Shown here: positions 23,654 through 32,628 of the stretch, piece by piece | Layout: each line of letters starts with the position of its first letter | How positions within the stretch are numbered: the first letter of the stretch is position 1 | From: Myxococcota bacterium | GTDB taxonomy: Bacteria; Myxococcota_A; UBA9042; DTJE01 | Length of the DNA stretch: 45,111 nucleotides | Direction of reading: 5' to 3' | Assembly: GCA_017994695.1 (NCBI GenBank) | Contig: JAGOKF010000025.1 | Location: forward strand, 1 to 45,111 | The notes under the pieces: model-generated | What the model saw: the letters and a program-made list of their open reading frames with translations, nothing else | The model's database searches: none | What the model was told of the DNA's origin: nothing | Translations under genes and position numbers: made by a program

Positions 23654-23683
23654 ATTATAGGAATGCGGGATTCCGAAATGCAA
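23654..23683 (-). promoter_or_regulatory. Promoter of the lipoprotein-radical SAM operon, with inverted repeat in the spacer
   Basis: TTGCAT (23683-23678), 18-base spacer, perfect TATAAT (23659-23654); start predicted near 23647, 23 bases before the ATG. The spacer contains GGAAT-5 bases-ATTCC (23660-23674), a possible operator. Confidence 0.7.
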
Positions 23684-23715
23684 CGGGCCGGGAGGTGTCG
23701 GGGCCCGGCCGGATG

Positions 23716-24291
23716 CTACCGGGTCCCGGGACCGGGCGGCATCCCCGGAGGCGGCGTCCCGTAGTCCCGGATCAGCGCCCGGTCCCGGATGCCGTCCCGG
23801 ATCCGCTTGTCGGCCAGCGCCTGGGCGACCTCGGGAGGGAGCCGGGCCAGGGCATCCTTGTGCCGCAAGGGGGGCCGATCGGGTTCCGGGTGGACCTCCA
23901 GCGCGTCGCAGACCAGGATCACCCGGTCTCCCGAGTCCAGCCGGTCCACCACCCGGAGTTCGGCGCTGCCGCAGGTCCCCGGAATCCGGGGAAGTCCCGA
24001 GGCGGTGCGTTCCAGGGGGATCCCGGCCATCTTGTCGGGCCGGTCGTGGGCCGACACGAGCCCCAGGCGCCCGATCAGGTCCTCCTGACCCTCGGCCAGC
24101 AGGTGCAGCACCATCCGGCCGCTCTGCTGGACCAGGGAGAACGTGCGGTTCCTGGGCGACATCGCCACGACCACCCGCATCCGTTCCGGCACCAGGGTCA
24201 CCGGCATCACCCAGGTGGCGATCTGGGCCCCGTCGATTCCGCCGGCCCGGGAGGCGATGGCGAAGACCTCGTGGTTGGTCAGGTGGAACAT
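23716..24291 (-). CDS. Flavin reductase-like (FMN-binding split-barrel) protein
   Basis: 191 residues resembling the flavin reductase domain family. The N-terminal ATWVMPVTLVPERMRVVVAMSPRNRT matches the family strand-turn in which the first residues after the barrel start bind FMN. The HDRPDKMAGIPLERTASGLP segment and GDRVILVCDALEVH also fit. Such proteins reduce flavins or act as FMN-dependent oxidoreductases; substrate unknown. ATG at 24291 has GAGGAGG six bases upstream, excluding the upstream methionines. The C-terminal 15 residues form a Pro/Gly tail starting YGTPPP, which is odd given the YGPPP lipoprotein encoded next. It lies 71 bases downstream of the flippase gene. Confidence 0.78.
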   Translation of the reverse strand: MFHLTNHEVFAIASRAGGIDGAQIATWVMPVTLVPERMRVVVAMSPRNRTFSLVQQSGRMVLHLLAEGQEDLIGRLGLVSAHDRPDKMAGIPLERTASGLPRIPGTCGSAELRVVDRLDSGDRVILVCDALEVHPEPDRPPLRHKDALARLPPEVAQALADKRIRDGIRDRALIRDYGTPPPGMPPGPGTR

Positions 24292-24362
24292 CGGGTGCCT
24301 CCTCGTTTGAGGGCCCATGGGCCGCAGTCTCGGGAACCCGAGACCGTCCTGGAGGTGGAGGT

Positions 24363-25931
24363 TCATCCGGAACCTCCTCCCGGACCACCGGGTTCGGCTC
24401 CCGACGGGCGCCGCAGCAGGGCCCGCTCCTCGGGGCCCAGGGACATACGAAGGAATGCCGCCAGGAAGGCCAGGATCCCGGGAAGGGCCAGCAGCACGAC
24501 CTCCAGCAGGTTCGCCGGATCCCGCCAGGATCGGAGGGCGAATCCCGCGCCGAGCAGCAGTCCGGCGGGGACCAGGGTCCCGCCATAGGCGTGCCAGGCC
24601 AGGCGTGCCCAGGACGTCCCGATGGACCGGGCTCCGGCGGCCACGACGACCAGCGCGTCGACCACCAGGGCTGCGCAGAGGGTCCCCAGGGCGATCCCGA
24701 CCAGGCCGAAGGGATGCACCAGCAGGATGCTGGCCACCAGGTTCACCAGCAGGCCCGCCACCGAGGCCATGGCCGTGAACCGGTGGCGCCCGGTCATCGT
24801 GAAGACGGCCGAGATCACCCACTGGGGCAGCGACAGCGCGAGGGACAGCAGCAGCAGCGTCATCACCGGGGCCCCCTCCACGAAGGAGGGGCCGACCCAG
24901 TGCACCAGGGCGTCCCGGCCGAAGACCGCCGACGAGGCGGCCAGCATCACCGCCGGGGCCACCGCGAGCCGGGAACCCAGCCGCATCAGGTGCCGGATCC
25001 CCTCCTGGTCCCCGGCGCCCCCCAGGCGCGCCGCCAGGGGCGTCAGGTTGTTCACGAAGGGCTTGACCAGCAGCACCGCATACTCGGCGATCTTCAGCGG
25101 GACGGCGTAGAGGGCCACCATCGGCAGGCCCAGGAACCACTGCACCAGCAGCACGTCGGTGCGCAGCAGCACCAGGGAGGCCACCGACACCAGCAACTGG
25201 AAGATCCCGAACGAGGTGGCCTCCCGCAGCAGCGATCGGTCGAACAGGCGCAGGGACAGGCGCAGGTCGGGGACCAGGCGCAGGGCCGCGACCACATAGG
25301 CCGCGTGCTCCAGCGCGAAGGCCCCCAGGTTCACCCAGGCCACCGCCACCAGACCGTGTCCCATGGACAGCACGGCCCAGGTCCCGGCCCCGAGGACCAG
25401 GCTGGCCCCGATCTGGAAGAGGGCCAGCAGGCCGATGTGCTGGGCCCCGAACAGGACCCCCCGGAAGAGTCCGAAGGGGAGCGACACAGCCCAGGTGCGG
25501 GCTCCCAGGATCAACAGGATGGTCGCGGCCCGTCCCCGGGCGTCCTCGGGGATGTCCAGCAGCGGGCCGTAGACCAGCGACAGGCCGCCCACCAGCAGGG
25601 CCGCCAGCAGCGCCAGGCCCAGGTAGAGCCCCAGGATCGTGCTGATCATCCGGTTGCGGCGATCGATCGCCCCGCTGCCCCTGGACTGGGCGACGAACTT
25701 CACCACCCCGGGCCCCAGGCCGAAGTCCAGCAGGGTGAAGAAACCCAGCACCGAGAACGCCAGGGCCCACAGGCCGTATTCCCGCTCCCCGACCGCCCCG
25801 ATCACCAGCGGGACGAGCACCACCTGGACCCCGAAGGTGACCGCGAACTGGGCGTAACTGGCCAGGGTGTGGCGGGCGACCCGTCGGGCGTCCTCGTGCA
25901 CGGCGGCGTCCTCCAGGGAGCGACCCGTCAT
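24363..25931 (-). CDS. Polysaccharide/lipid-linked oligosaccharide flippase (MOP superfamily)
   Basis: 522 residues with 12-14 hydrophobic segments. The N-terminal LASYAQFAVTFGVQVVLVPLVIGAVGEREYGLWALAFSVLGFFTLLDFGLGPGVVKFV pattern (shown in part: GEREYGLWAL, LLDFGLGPGVVKF) is typical of Wzx-like exporters that flip undecaprenyl- or polyprenyl-linked sugars. No glycan biosynthesis gene is adjacent, so the cargo cannot be named. The C-terminal tail is Gly/Pro-rich. It has its own promoter at 25965-25993 and probably drives the flavin-reductase-like gene as well. Confidence 0.88.
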   Translation of the reverse strand: MTGRSLEDAAVHEDARRVARHTLASYAQFAVTFGVQVVLVPLVIGAVGEREYGLWALAFSVLGFFTLLDFGLGPGVVKFVAQSRGSGAIDRRNRMISTILGLYLGLALLAALLVGGLSLVYGPLLDIPEDARGRAATILLILGARTWAVSLPFGLFRGVLFGAQHIGLLALFQIGASLVLGAGTWAVLSMGHGLVAVAWVNLGAFALEHAAYVVAALRLVPDLRLSLRLFDRSLLREATSFGIFQLLVSVASLVLLRTDVLLVQWFLGLPMVALYAVPLKIAEYAVLLVKPFVNNLTPLAARLGGAGDQEGIRHLMRLGSRLAVAPAVMLAASSAVFGRDALVHWVGPSFVEGAPVMTLLLLSLALSLPQWVISAVFTMTGRHRFTAMASVAGLLVNLVASILLVHPFGLVGIALGTLCAALVVDALVVVAAGARSIGTSWARLAWHAYGGTLVPAGLLLGAGFALRSWRDPANLLEVVLLALPGILAFLAAFLRMSLGPEERALLRRPSGAEPGGPGGGSG

Positions 25932-25964
25932 CCGTCGGTTCCCTCGCGCCGTTCGGGAGATGAG

Positions 25965-25993
25965 AGTATTCGGCGGGAAGGCGCGGGGGTCAA
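25965..25993 (-). promoter_or_regulatory. Flippase promoter
   Basis: TTGACC (25993-25988), 17-base spacer, AATACT (25970-25965) on the minus strand; predicted leader about 27 bases. It lies in a 192-base gap that otherwise shows nothing recognisable. Confidence 0.6.
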
Positions 25994-26123
25994 GAAAGGC
26001 CCCGGAAGGAGTCGCCGGAGGACGTCCCCGGGGGGCGGGAACGGGTCACGAAGCCAACCGTCCCCGATGGCTCTTCAGCGGCCGCTGCCTTCGCGCCTCG
26101 GTCCCATCCCCAGGGCGGTCCCG

Positions 26124-26402
26124 TCAGGCGAGGGCTTTCGGCACCTTGTAGTTCAGTTCCCGGTCGATCTGGTCCCCGGCCAGCTTCTCGATCACGAAGG
26201 GCAGGTCCATCGTGACCTCCACCGCGTCGTCGGTGACCACCACCGTGGCCGAGGTCCCCTTGCCCGACAGGTCGAAGCCCGTCGCGGTCGGGGTCACCTT
26301 CATCATGTACTTCCGGGCCAGGTTCTCGGCCATCGGACCGATCCGTCGGAGGGCCTCGTCCCTGCCCAGGGCGTGCTGGAACCGGTAGTTCTTCTTGCCC
26401 AC
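26124..26402 (-). CDS. Polyhydroxyalkanoic acid system family small protein
   Basis: 92 residues (94 if the ATG at 26408 is used). The order FQHALGRDEALRRIGPMAENLARKY, then a beta-rich part (GFDLSGKGTSATVVVTDDAVEVTMDLP) and a closing amphipathic helix, matches the PHA_gran_rgn family named from PHA-granule loci. No PHA synthase is adjacent here, so a role in granules is only suggested by the family name. AGGAG abuts the ATG at 26408 with no spacing but stands 6 bases before the GTG at 26402, so I prefer the GTG. It has a good promoter at 26439-26467. Confidence 0.75.
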   Translation of the reverse strand: MGKKNYRFQHALGRDEALRRIGPMAENLARKYMMKVTPTATGFDLSGKGTSATVVVTDDAVEVTMDLPFVIEKLAGDQIDRELNYKVPKALA

Positions 26403-26438
26403 GATCATCTCCTAATCAGAGAGAGAACGGACCTCGCC

Positions 26439-26467
26439 TTCCTACCCTCCGGCTTCCGGTCCGTCAA
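26439..26467 (-). promoter_or_regulatory. Promoter of the PHA-system small protein
   Basis: TTGACG (26467-26462), 17-base spacer, TAGGAA (26444-26439) on the minus strand; start near 26432, leader about 30 bases. Confidence 0.55.
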
Positions 26468-26515
26468 GGCCCTGAACGGGTTCCCGGGGCCCGGGCGATC
26501 GATTTTCCAAAGGAC

Positions 26516-26545
26516 TTGAAATCCGCAAGTCATCTTTCATACACT
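26516..26545 (+). promoter_or_regulatory. Promoter of the 77-Cys lipoprotein
   Basis: TTGAAA (26516-26521), 18-base spacer, TACACT (26540-26545). Start near 26552, leader about 49 bases. The region is locally AT-rich compared with its surroundings. Confidence 0.65.
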
Positions 26546-26600
26546 CTGGCGGATTTCGTCCTCCGGGACGACCGGTGACCCCGTTGAACAGGAGAGTTCC

Positions 26601-28343
26601 ATGAGGAGGATTTTGGCGGGAATGGCGGCCCTGGCCGCAGTGGCGGGTCTCGTCGCCTGTGACGGCGGCGGCGACACCAAGTGTTCGGTCAGCGAGGACT
26701 GCGCGAAGGGGCTGGTCTGCCAGAGCCAGAAGTGCGTGGAGCGCCTGTGCAACGGCATCGCCGACTGCAACGGGAACGACATCTGCGTGGACGGTACGCT
26801 GGTGGGCAAGGACCCGAACTTCCGGTACTGCACGGCCCGGCAGTGCACCGAGGAGGGGGCGGCCTGCGCCGAGGCGGGCACCATTTGCCAGGGGGGCCTC
26901 TGCGTGCCGGGCACTCCCGTGAACGACGTGATCGAGACGGACACGCCGGTCGAGGACACCGCCCGTCCCGACGTGGTCGAGGACACCGGGACGGACACCT
27001 TCGTGCCGCCGGTGACCCGGGGGGACTGCAAGCCCTGCACCGGCGACGGCGACTGCGGCGAGAACGCCAAGTGCCTGCCCGTCGGCGCGACCAAGCACTG
27101 CCTGGCCACCTGCCAGACGGACGGCGACTGCCCGGCCTCCTACATCTGCTACGCCTCCTCGACCGCCACGAAGAACTGCCTGCCGGTGTCCTACAACTGC
27201 GTGGCCTGCGCCTACGAGGGCTGCGCGACCGAGGGACAGACCTGCGACTTCGTGTCGGGCAACTGCAAGGACGCCAAGGGCCTGTGCGACAAGTGCACCT
27301 ACGACTTCGACTGCGGCAAGGGCTTCCGGTGCTTCAAGACCGCCGGGACCGCCACCGGGGCCTGCGTGCCCGAATGCTCGGCGTCCGCCGGGTGCACCGA
27401 CGCCACCAACTTCACCTGTGGCGCCACCGAGAAGGGCGTCATGCTCTGCCAGCCCAAGGTCTCCGACCAGTGCGGCGGCTGTCCGAAGGAGACCCCCTTC
27501 CCGGCCGGCGACGGCCAGACCTGCTACCAGTGCCTGAACAACAGCCACTGCGACGTGGCGAAGAAGGAGGTCTGCGACACCGGGTCCCACACCTGCGTGA
27601 GCCAGGGAGTGGACTGCGGCACGGGCCTGATCAAGTGCAACGACGGATCCTGCAAGCAGTGCTGCCAGGACTCGGACTGCGCGAACAACACCGGTCCCTG
27701 CACGGACGGCCGCTGCGCGAACGGCGTGGACGAGTGCCAGAACCAGTGCGTGGATCCCTACCCGGTCTGCGCGGTGATCAACAACATCCCCCAGTGCGTC
27801 CAGTGCATGGTGGACAACGACTGCGCGGCCATCGACCCGGCCTGCAAGTGCACCGGCCAGCCGACCTACGCCTGCCTGAACGACAACGGCAGCGTCTGCT
27901 CGGGCCCGATGTGCTCGGCCACCTGCACCTCCGACGCCGACTGCCCCCCCGGCGCCAACGGCGAGACGCTGCTCTGCAGCCGTCCTGGCGGCGGGTTCTG
28001 CTATGACCCCAGCGGCAAGTGCGACAACATGACCGCCTGCTGCAGCGCTGGCCAGGAGTGCTTCGACGTGCTGAGCATCCTCTTCGGGGGAATCGGCGGC
28101 GGGATGCCCGGGATGCCCGGCGGCGGCCTGCCCTCGACCGGCATGGCGGTCTGCTCCTGCGACGACCAGCATCCCTGCCTGGGCGGCAAGGCCTGCACCG
28201 GGACCTCCGCGATCTGCGCCATCCCGATCCTCAGCGACATGATCTGCCCCGGCGGCCAGCCCCCGTCCAACATGCCCGCGAAGCTCTGCTTCGACATCAT
28301 GGACCTGCTGGGCGGTCTGTTCGGCGGCGGCGGGCTCCCGTGA
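26601..28343 (+). CDS. Large Cys-rich lipoprotein (77 cysteines)
   Basis: 580 residues with a clear lipoprotein signal (MRRILAGMAALAAVAGLVAC, lipobox LVAC at 17-20). A Thr/Asp/Val/Pro linker (about 108-140) divides a short N-terminal Cys domain from a long array of loose C-x5-DxDC-x5-C-x4-C modules such as CTGDGDCGENAKC, CQTDGDCPASYIC and CQDSDCANNTGPC. This pattern is frequent in secreted proteins of myxobacteria and relatives. Disulphide-rich, surface-exposed and probably adhesive or protective; no enzyme motif seen. Two near-identical hydrophobic Gly-rich segments follow CFDVL and CFDIM near the C-terminus (LFGGIGGGMP and LFGGGGLP), suggesting an internal duplication. Codon use looks like its neighbours. 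AGGAGAG lies upstream of the ATG. Confidence 0.85.
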   Translation: MRRILAGMAALAAVAGLVACDGGGDTKCSVSEDCAKGLVCQSQKCVERLCNGIADCNGNDICVDGTLVGKDPNFRYCTARQCTEEGAACAEAGTICQGGLCVPGTPVNDVIETDTPVEDTARPDVVEDTGTDTFVPPVTRGDCKPCTGDGDCGENAKCLPVGATKHCLATCQTDGDCPASYICYASSTATKNCLPVSYNCVACAYEGCATEGQTCDFVSGNCKDAKGLCDKCTYDFDCGKGFRCFKTAGTATGACVPECSASAGCTDATNFTCGATEKGVMLCQPKVSDQCGGCPKETPFPAGDGQTCYQCLNNSHCDVAKKEVCDTGSHTCVSQGVDCGTGLIKCNDGSCKQCCQDSDCANNTGPCTDGRCANGVDECQNQCVDPYPVCAVINNIPQCVQCMVDNDCAAIDPACKCTGQPTYACLNDNGSVCSGPMCSATCTSDADCPPGANGETLLCSRPGGGFCYDPSGKCDNMTACCSAGQECFDVLSILFGGIGGGMPGMPGGGLPSTGMAVCSCDDQHPCLGGKACTGTSAICAIPILSDMICPGGQPPSNMPAKLCFDIMDLLGGLFGGGGLP

Positions 28344-28422
28344 CACCCCGGTAGACCCGGTTCTGTCGCCCTCTTCTTCCCTTCCTGCTGACGGCTGAAC
28401 GGTTCCGGAAGGCCCTTCGATC

Positions 28423-29634
28423 CTAGACGTCGTCCAGCAGGTGCCCCATGCGGTCCCGCTTGGACCGGAGGTAGGTGCGTTCCTTGTCGTGGCGCGGCGG
28501 GACCACCAGGGGCACCCGCTCGGTCACCTCGATGCCGTAGCCCGAGATCCCCACGATCTTCCGCGGGTTGTTGGTCAGCAGGCGCATCCGGCGCACGCCC
28601 AGGTGGGCCAGAATCTGGGCGCCGATGCCGTAGTCCCGGAGATCCTCCCCGAGCCCGAGCCGGAGGTTCGCCTCCACGGTGTCCAGGCCGCCGTCCTGGA
28701 GGGCGTAGGCCCGCACCTTGTTCAGGATCCCGATGCCCCGGCCCTCCTGGCGCAGGTAGAGCAGCACGCCTCCCTCCTGGCCGATGCGCCCCAGGGCCGC
28801 GTGCAACTGGGGCCCGCAGTCGCAGCGCCGGGAGTGGAAGACGTCCCCGGTCAGGCACTCGCTGTGGACCCGGACCAGCACGTCCCGTTCCGGGGAGAGG
28901 GGGCCCCGGACCAGGGCCAGGTGGGCGGTGCCCGTCAGGACATCCTCGTAGATCACGCAGTCGAACTCCCCTTCGGGGGTGGCCACCAGGGACCGTCCCA
29001 CGGAACGCACCAGCAACTCGGTGCGGTACCGCCAGGCGATCACGTCGGCCACCGTGATCACCGGGATGCCCCGCTGCCGGCCCAGTTCCAGCAGCGCCGG
29101 CAGCCGGGCCGTCTCTCCCCGATCGTCCAGCACCTGGCAGATCACCGCGGCGGGTTTCAGCCCGGCCATCCGGGCCAGGTCCACCGCGGCCTCGGTCTGC
29201 CCGGCCCGCCGCAGCACCCCTCCCGGCACCGCCCGGAGCGGGAAGACGTGTCCCGGCACCACGAAGTCGTGCATCGTGGCGTCCTCCCGGAGCAGTTCCT
29301 GGACCGTCAGGGCCCGGTCGAAGGCCGAGATCCCCGTCGAGGTGCCCTCCCGGGCGTCCACCGACACCGTGAAGGCATGGCCGAAGTGCCCGGTGTTCCG
29401 GGGGGCCATCATCGGGAATCCCAGGCGGTCCACCCGCTCGGGGCTCAGGGCCACGCAGACCAGGCCGCTGGCGATCTTGGTCATCTCGTTGATCGCCTCG
29501 GGGGTCACCTTCTCGGCGGCGATGGCCAGGTCGCCCTCGTTCTCCCGGTCCTCGTCGTCCACCAGGATCACCATGCGTCCCAGCCGGAAGGCCTCCAGGG
29601 CCTCCTCCACCGATGCGGTCTCCGGTTGTTCCAT
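28423..29634 (-). CDS. ribBA: Bifunctional 3,4-dihydroxy-2-butanone-4-phosphate synthase / GTP cyclohydrolase II
   Basis: Supplies both precursors of riboflavin. 403 residues. N-terminal DHBP synthase: [11 protein letters not shown] acidic loop, [29 protein letters not shown] and [12 protein letters not shown]-terminal GTP cyclohydrolase [19 protein letters not shown] with the three zinc cysteines, [11 protein letters not shown], and [17 protein letters not shown]. Both active sites look intact. No FMN riboswitch is visible in the 186-base divergent gap upstream. A TAAGAT -10-like box lies at 29696-29691 but has a poor -35. No other rib genes are in the window. Confidence 0.96.
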   Translation of the reverse strand: MEQPETASVEEALEAFRLGRMVILVDDEDRENEGDLAIAAEKVTPEAINEMTKIASGLVCVALSPERVDRLGFPMMAPRNTGHFGHAFTVSVDAREGTSTGISAFDRALTVQELLREDATMHDFVVPGHVFPLRAVPGGVLRRAGQTEAAVDLARMAGLKPAAVICQVLDDRGETARLPALLELGRQRGIPVITVADVIAWRYRTELLVRSVGRSLVATPEGEFDCVIYEDVLTGTAHLALVRGPLSPERDVLVRVHSECLTGDVFHSRRCDCGPQLHAALGRIGQEGGVLLYLRQEGRGIGILNKVRAYALQDGGLDTVEANLRLGLGEDLRDYGIGAQILAHLGVRRMRLLTNNPRKIVGISGYGIEVTERVPLVVPPRHDKERTYLRSKRDRMGHLLDDV

Positions 29635-29758
29635 CGTCGCCGCCTCCGGTCCGTCGTCTCCGGCCCGGGGAACCCCTCCGGGCCGGGCGCATCTTACCCG
29701 ATTCCCCGGCTCCCGGAGCACCGGGGAGAGACCCCCATGGAACGGTTCCCCCCGATCG

Positions 29759-29787
29759 TTGCGAACCCATGACAAGTGCTGTAACAT
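29759..29787 (+). promoter_or_regulatory. Promoter of the PpiD-like gene
   Basis: TTGCGA (29759-29764), 17-base spacer, TAACAT (29782-29787); start near 29794, 27 bases before the ATG. Confidence 0.6.
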
Positions 29788-29820
29788 CCGCCGGCCTCTG
29801 GAGCCCGGGGGAGTCGGGGG

Positions 29821-31659
29821 ATGCTGGCAGAACTTCGGAAACAGTCCCGTTCGGTGATCATCTACGTCCTTTTCGGGATCATCATCGTGGTCTTCGTCTT
29901 CACCTTCAACATGAGCAGCGTGGACGTGGGCTGCGGAGGCGGGGGGGCCCGGGTCTCCCAGTCCACCCTGGCCCAGGTGGGGGACCAGGTGGTGGACGGG
30001 TCCCTGATGGCGATGGCCCTGGCCCTCTCGGCGGACCCGCCGCCGCCGGCGACCGGCTTCGACCCCAGGACCTTCCAGGCCGAGATGATCTACCGCACCA
30101 CCCGCTTCTTCCGTCTCCGGGGGGACGATCGCTACCGGCTCTACCAGCCCGATCCCCGGCAGGTCCCGGACCTGAAGAGCCGCAAGGTTGCCGACGACCT
30201 GTTCGAGACGCTGCTGGTCAGCCAGGAGGCGGAGCGCCTGGGCCTCCGGGCCACCCCCGAGGAGATCCGCGCCCGGATCCTGGCGGAGTTCACCGACCCG
30301 TCCACCGGGCAGTTCCGGAAGAGGTCCTACGAGAACTACGTGCGCTACTCCCTGCGGACCTCCCTGGGGCGGTTCGAGGAGTTCGTCGGGCGGGAGATCC
30401 TCCGGGAGAAGATGATCGACCTGGTCACCGCCGGGGTTGCCGTGTCGGACCGGGAGGCCCGCTACCTGGCCTCCCGCCGGCAGGAGAGCCGGTCCTACGA
30501 GTTCCTGGAGGTGGACCCCCAGACCCTGGCCGAGGCCCTGAAGCCCTCCCCCCAGGAGACCGCGCAGTGGCTGTCCTCCCGGGAGGACCGGGTGAAGGCC
30601 TACTACGAGGACCACAAGGCCGAGTTCCGGCAGGCGGAGGCCTACGACTTCCACCTGATCCGGGTGTCGGCCCCCTCCCGGCGGGTGATGGGCATGGTCG
30701 AGGACCCGGAGCAGCGGGGCAACCTGGAGAAGGCCCGGACCGAGGCCCAGAACCGCGCCCGGGAGATCGAGAAGCGCCTCCAGGGGCTGTCGGGCGAGGC
30801 CCTGGTGCAGGCCTTCTCGGAGCAGGCCCGCCAGTTCTCGGACGACGCCCTGACCAGGGAACGGGGCGGGCGGGTCGAGGCGGCCCTCCCGGCCCAGTCG
30901 GTGGGCGCCCTGACGGACGAGGCGGTGGCCTCGGCCCTGGCCCGGCTGCAGCCCCGGACCGCCTCGGGCGTCCTCGAGGGGGACAACGGGTTCTACCTGG
31001 TGCTGCTCCAGGGGATCCAGCCGGCCCGGGAGCGGCCCTACGAGGAGGTCCGGGAGGAGATCGCCTCCCGGATGGCCGCCGAGGAGAGGGCCCAGGCCCG
31101 GATCGAGGAGATCTCGACGCGGATGCTCCAGGCGGCGAAGGATCGGCCCCTGGCGCCGCTGGCCGACACGGCGGCGGAACTGAACGCCCCCTTCTCCCCC
31201 GCCCACCCGGTGCAACTGGGAGAGACCGGCCCGGTGCCTGGCCTGCCGACGTCGCTCCAGGGCCTGGCCTCGGGCAATCCGAAGGCCATCCCCGGCCTGG
31301 GGGAGTCCGAGGCGCTCGTGCAGGCGCTCCTGGCCCTGACGCCCGAGAAGCCCGTCGCGGACCAGGTCTTCACGCTGGACGGCGGGCGCCGGGTCGTGGT
31401 GCGCCTGAAGGAGGCGAAGGCCGCGGGGGAGCCCTCGGCGGAGGAGGTCGAGGCCGCCCGGCAGGAATGGCTGCCGGTGAAGCGCCAGGGGACCTGGCGG
31501 GCCTTCGTGGACGGGCTCCGGGCCCAGGCCGCCGCCTCGGGCCGTCTGGTGGAGAAGGACGCCCTCCAGGCGATGATCCGGGACGAGGCCAAGGCCCGGG
31601 AGGAGGCCCTGATGCAGCGCCTCCGGCCGGGGAAGAAAGAGGCCCCGTCCGCCGACTGA
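29821..31659 (+). CDS. PpiD/SurA-like membrane-anchored periplasmic foldase
   Basis: 612 residues. A cytoplasmic LRKQSRS leader and one membrane segment (about 12-32, [18 protein letters not shown]) place the rest in the periplasm, as in PpiD. A SurA_N-like helical region follows ([38 protein letters not shown]). A parvulin-type PPIC region around 265-400 contains AYDFHLIRV and a YLVLLQG strand, though the best conserved parvulin residues are hard to place and activity may be weak. The C-terminal half (about 420-612) is a charged chaperone-like domain. It likely assists folding of secreted and outer-membrane proteins, fitting a cell with many Cys-rich exported proteins. It has its own promoter and is followed by a perfect palindrome. 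Confidence 0.82.
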   Translation: MLAELRKQSRSVIIYVLFGIIIVVFVFTFNMSSVDVGCGGGGARVSQSTLAQVGDQVVDGSLMAMALALSADPPPPATGFDPRTFQAEMIYRTTRFFRLRGDDRYRLYQPDPRQVPDLKSRKVADDLFETLLVSQEAERLGLRATPEEIRARILAEFTDPSTGQFRKRSYENYVRYSLRTSLGRFEEFVGREILREKMIDLVTAGVAVSDREARYLASRRQESRSYEFLEVDPQTLAEALKPSPQETAQWLSSREDRVKAYYEDHKAEFRQAEAYDFHLIRVSAPSRRVMGMVEDPEQRGNLEKARTEAQNRAREIEKRLQGLSGEALVQAFSEQARQFSDDALTRERGGRVEAALPAQSVGALTDEAVASALARLQPRTASGVLEGDNGFYLVLLQGIQPARERPYEEVREEIASRMAAEERAQARIEEISTRMLQAAKDRPLAPLADTAAELNAPFSPAHPVQLGETGPVPGLPTSLQGLASGNPKAIPGLGESEALVQALLALTPEKPVADQVFTLDGGRRVVVRLKEAKAAGEPSAEEVEAARQEWLPVKRQGTWRAFVDGLRAQAAASGRLVEKDALQAMIRDEAKAREEALMQRLRPGKKEAPSAD

Positions 31660-31665
31660 CCTCCC

Positions 31666-31685
31666 GGGACCCGGATCCGGGTCCC
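31666..31685. terminator. Perfect 20-bp palindrome after the PpiD-like gene
   Basis: GGGACCCGGATCCGGGTCCC, an 8-bp stem with a GATC loop, begins 6 bases after the stop and ends 17 bases before the next promoter. There is no T-tract, so it is either a stem-loop aiding termination or a protein-binding site. Confidence 0.4.
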
Positions 31686-31702
31686 CGATCCCGATCTCCA
31701 TC

Positions 31703-31731
31703 TTGAAGCGGAAGTCCAGGACGGGCAGAAT
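31703..31731 (+). promoter_or_regulatory. Promoter of the NfnAB-like operon
   Basis: TTGAAG (31703-31708), 17-base spacer, CAGAAT (31726-31731); start near 31738, about 20 bases before the GTG at 31759. Confidence 0.6.
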
Positions 31732-31758
31732 CCCGTCGCCTCGAATGGGAGGAGCCCC

Positions 31759-32628
31759 GTGGCCCAGATTTTCGAGAACCGGATCATCGCTCCCGAGGTG
31801 TACCGCATGGTGGTCGAGGCACCCCGGGTCGCCCGGAACCGGCGGGCCGGACAGTTCGTCATCGTCCGCCCGACCCCCGACGGGGAGCGGATTCCCCTGA
31901 CCATCGCCGACGGGGACGCGGACCGGGGCACGGTGACGCTGATCTACCAGGTGGTCGGCACGACCACCGCGGCGATGAGCCTGCTTCGCCCCGGGGACCG
32001 CCTGGAGGACATCGCGGGACCCCTGGGGCAGCCCACCCACATCGACCGCTTCGGGGCGGTGGTGATGGTCGGGGGAGGCATCGGCATCGCCCCGGCCTGG
32101 CCCATCGCCCGGGCGATGAAGGCCGCGGGCAACCGGGTGGTGTCGATCCTCGGGGCCCGGCGCCGGGACCTGTTGATCCTCGAGGAGGAGATGCGGGCGA
32201 CCAGCGACGAGGTTCGGGTCGTGACCGACGACGGGTCCTACGGGAAGCGGGGCTTCGTCACCGACGCGCTGCGGGATCTGCTGGAGGCCGGGGAACCGGC
32301 GGACCTGGTGGTGGCCATCGGCCCGCCCGTGATGATGCAGGCCGTCTCGGAGGTCACCCGCCCCCAGGGGGTCCGCACGCTGGTGAGCCTGAACACGATC
32401 ATGGTGGACGGGACGGGGATGTGCGGGGGCTGCCGGGTCACCGTGGGGGGGGAGCCGCGGTTCGTCTGCGTGGACGGGCCGGAGTTCGACGGCCACCTGG
32501 TGGACTTCGACGAGATGAACCGCCGGAACCGGACCTACCGGGAGATGGAGCGGCAGTCCTACCGGGCCTTCGAGGAACGGCACCGCTGCCGGCTGGAGGC
32601 CCGCATCGAGGAGGCCCGCCATGGCTGA
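31759..32628 (+). CDS. nfnA: Ferredoxin-NADP reductase-like subunit (NfnA / sulfide dehydrogenase beta type)
   Basis: 289 residues. FAD/NAD-binding oxidoreductase of the family that partners a GltD-like subunit. Seen: an FAD-binding barrel with QFVIVRP and RIPLTIAD, the nucleotide-binding [20 protein letters not shown], and a C-terminal [2Fe-2S] site MCGGCRV...[12 protein letters not shown]. In NfnAB this subunit handles NADH while the partner handles NADPH and ferredoxin by flavin bifurcation. Start is GTG at 31759 with GGGAGGAG upstream. It overlaps the next gene by 8 bases. A role as sulfide dehydrogenase or glutamate-synthase-type subunit is the alternative; no large glutamate synthase gene is present. 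Confidence 0.82.
   Translation: MAQIFENRIIAPEVYRMVVEAPRVARNRRAGQFVIVRPTPDGERIPLTIADGDADRGTVTLIYQVVGTTTAAMSLLRPGDRLEDIAGPLGQPTHIDRFGAVVMVGGGIGIAPAWPIARAMKAAGNRVVSILGARRRDLLILEEEMRATSDEVRVVTDDGSYGKRGFVTDALRDLLEAGEPADLVVAIGPPVMMQAVSEVTRPQGVRTLVSLNTIMVDGTGMCGGCRVTVGGEPRFVCVDGPEFDGHLVDFDEMNRRNRTYREMERQSYRAFEERHRCRLEARIEEARHG

Noticed and set aside
29635-29820. FMN riboswitch upstream of ribBA
   Set aside because: No conserved FMN-aptamer segments are seen in the divergent gap; it holds promoter-like boxes only.
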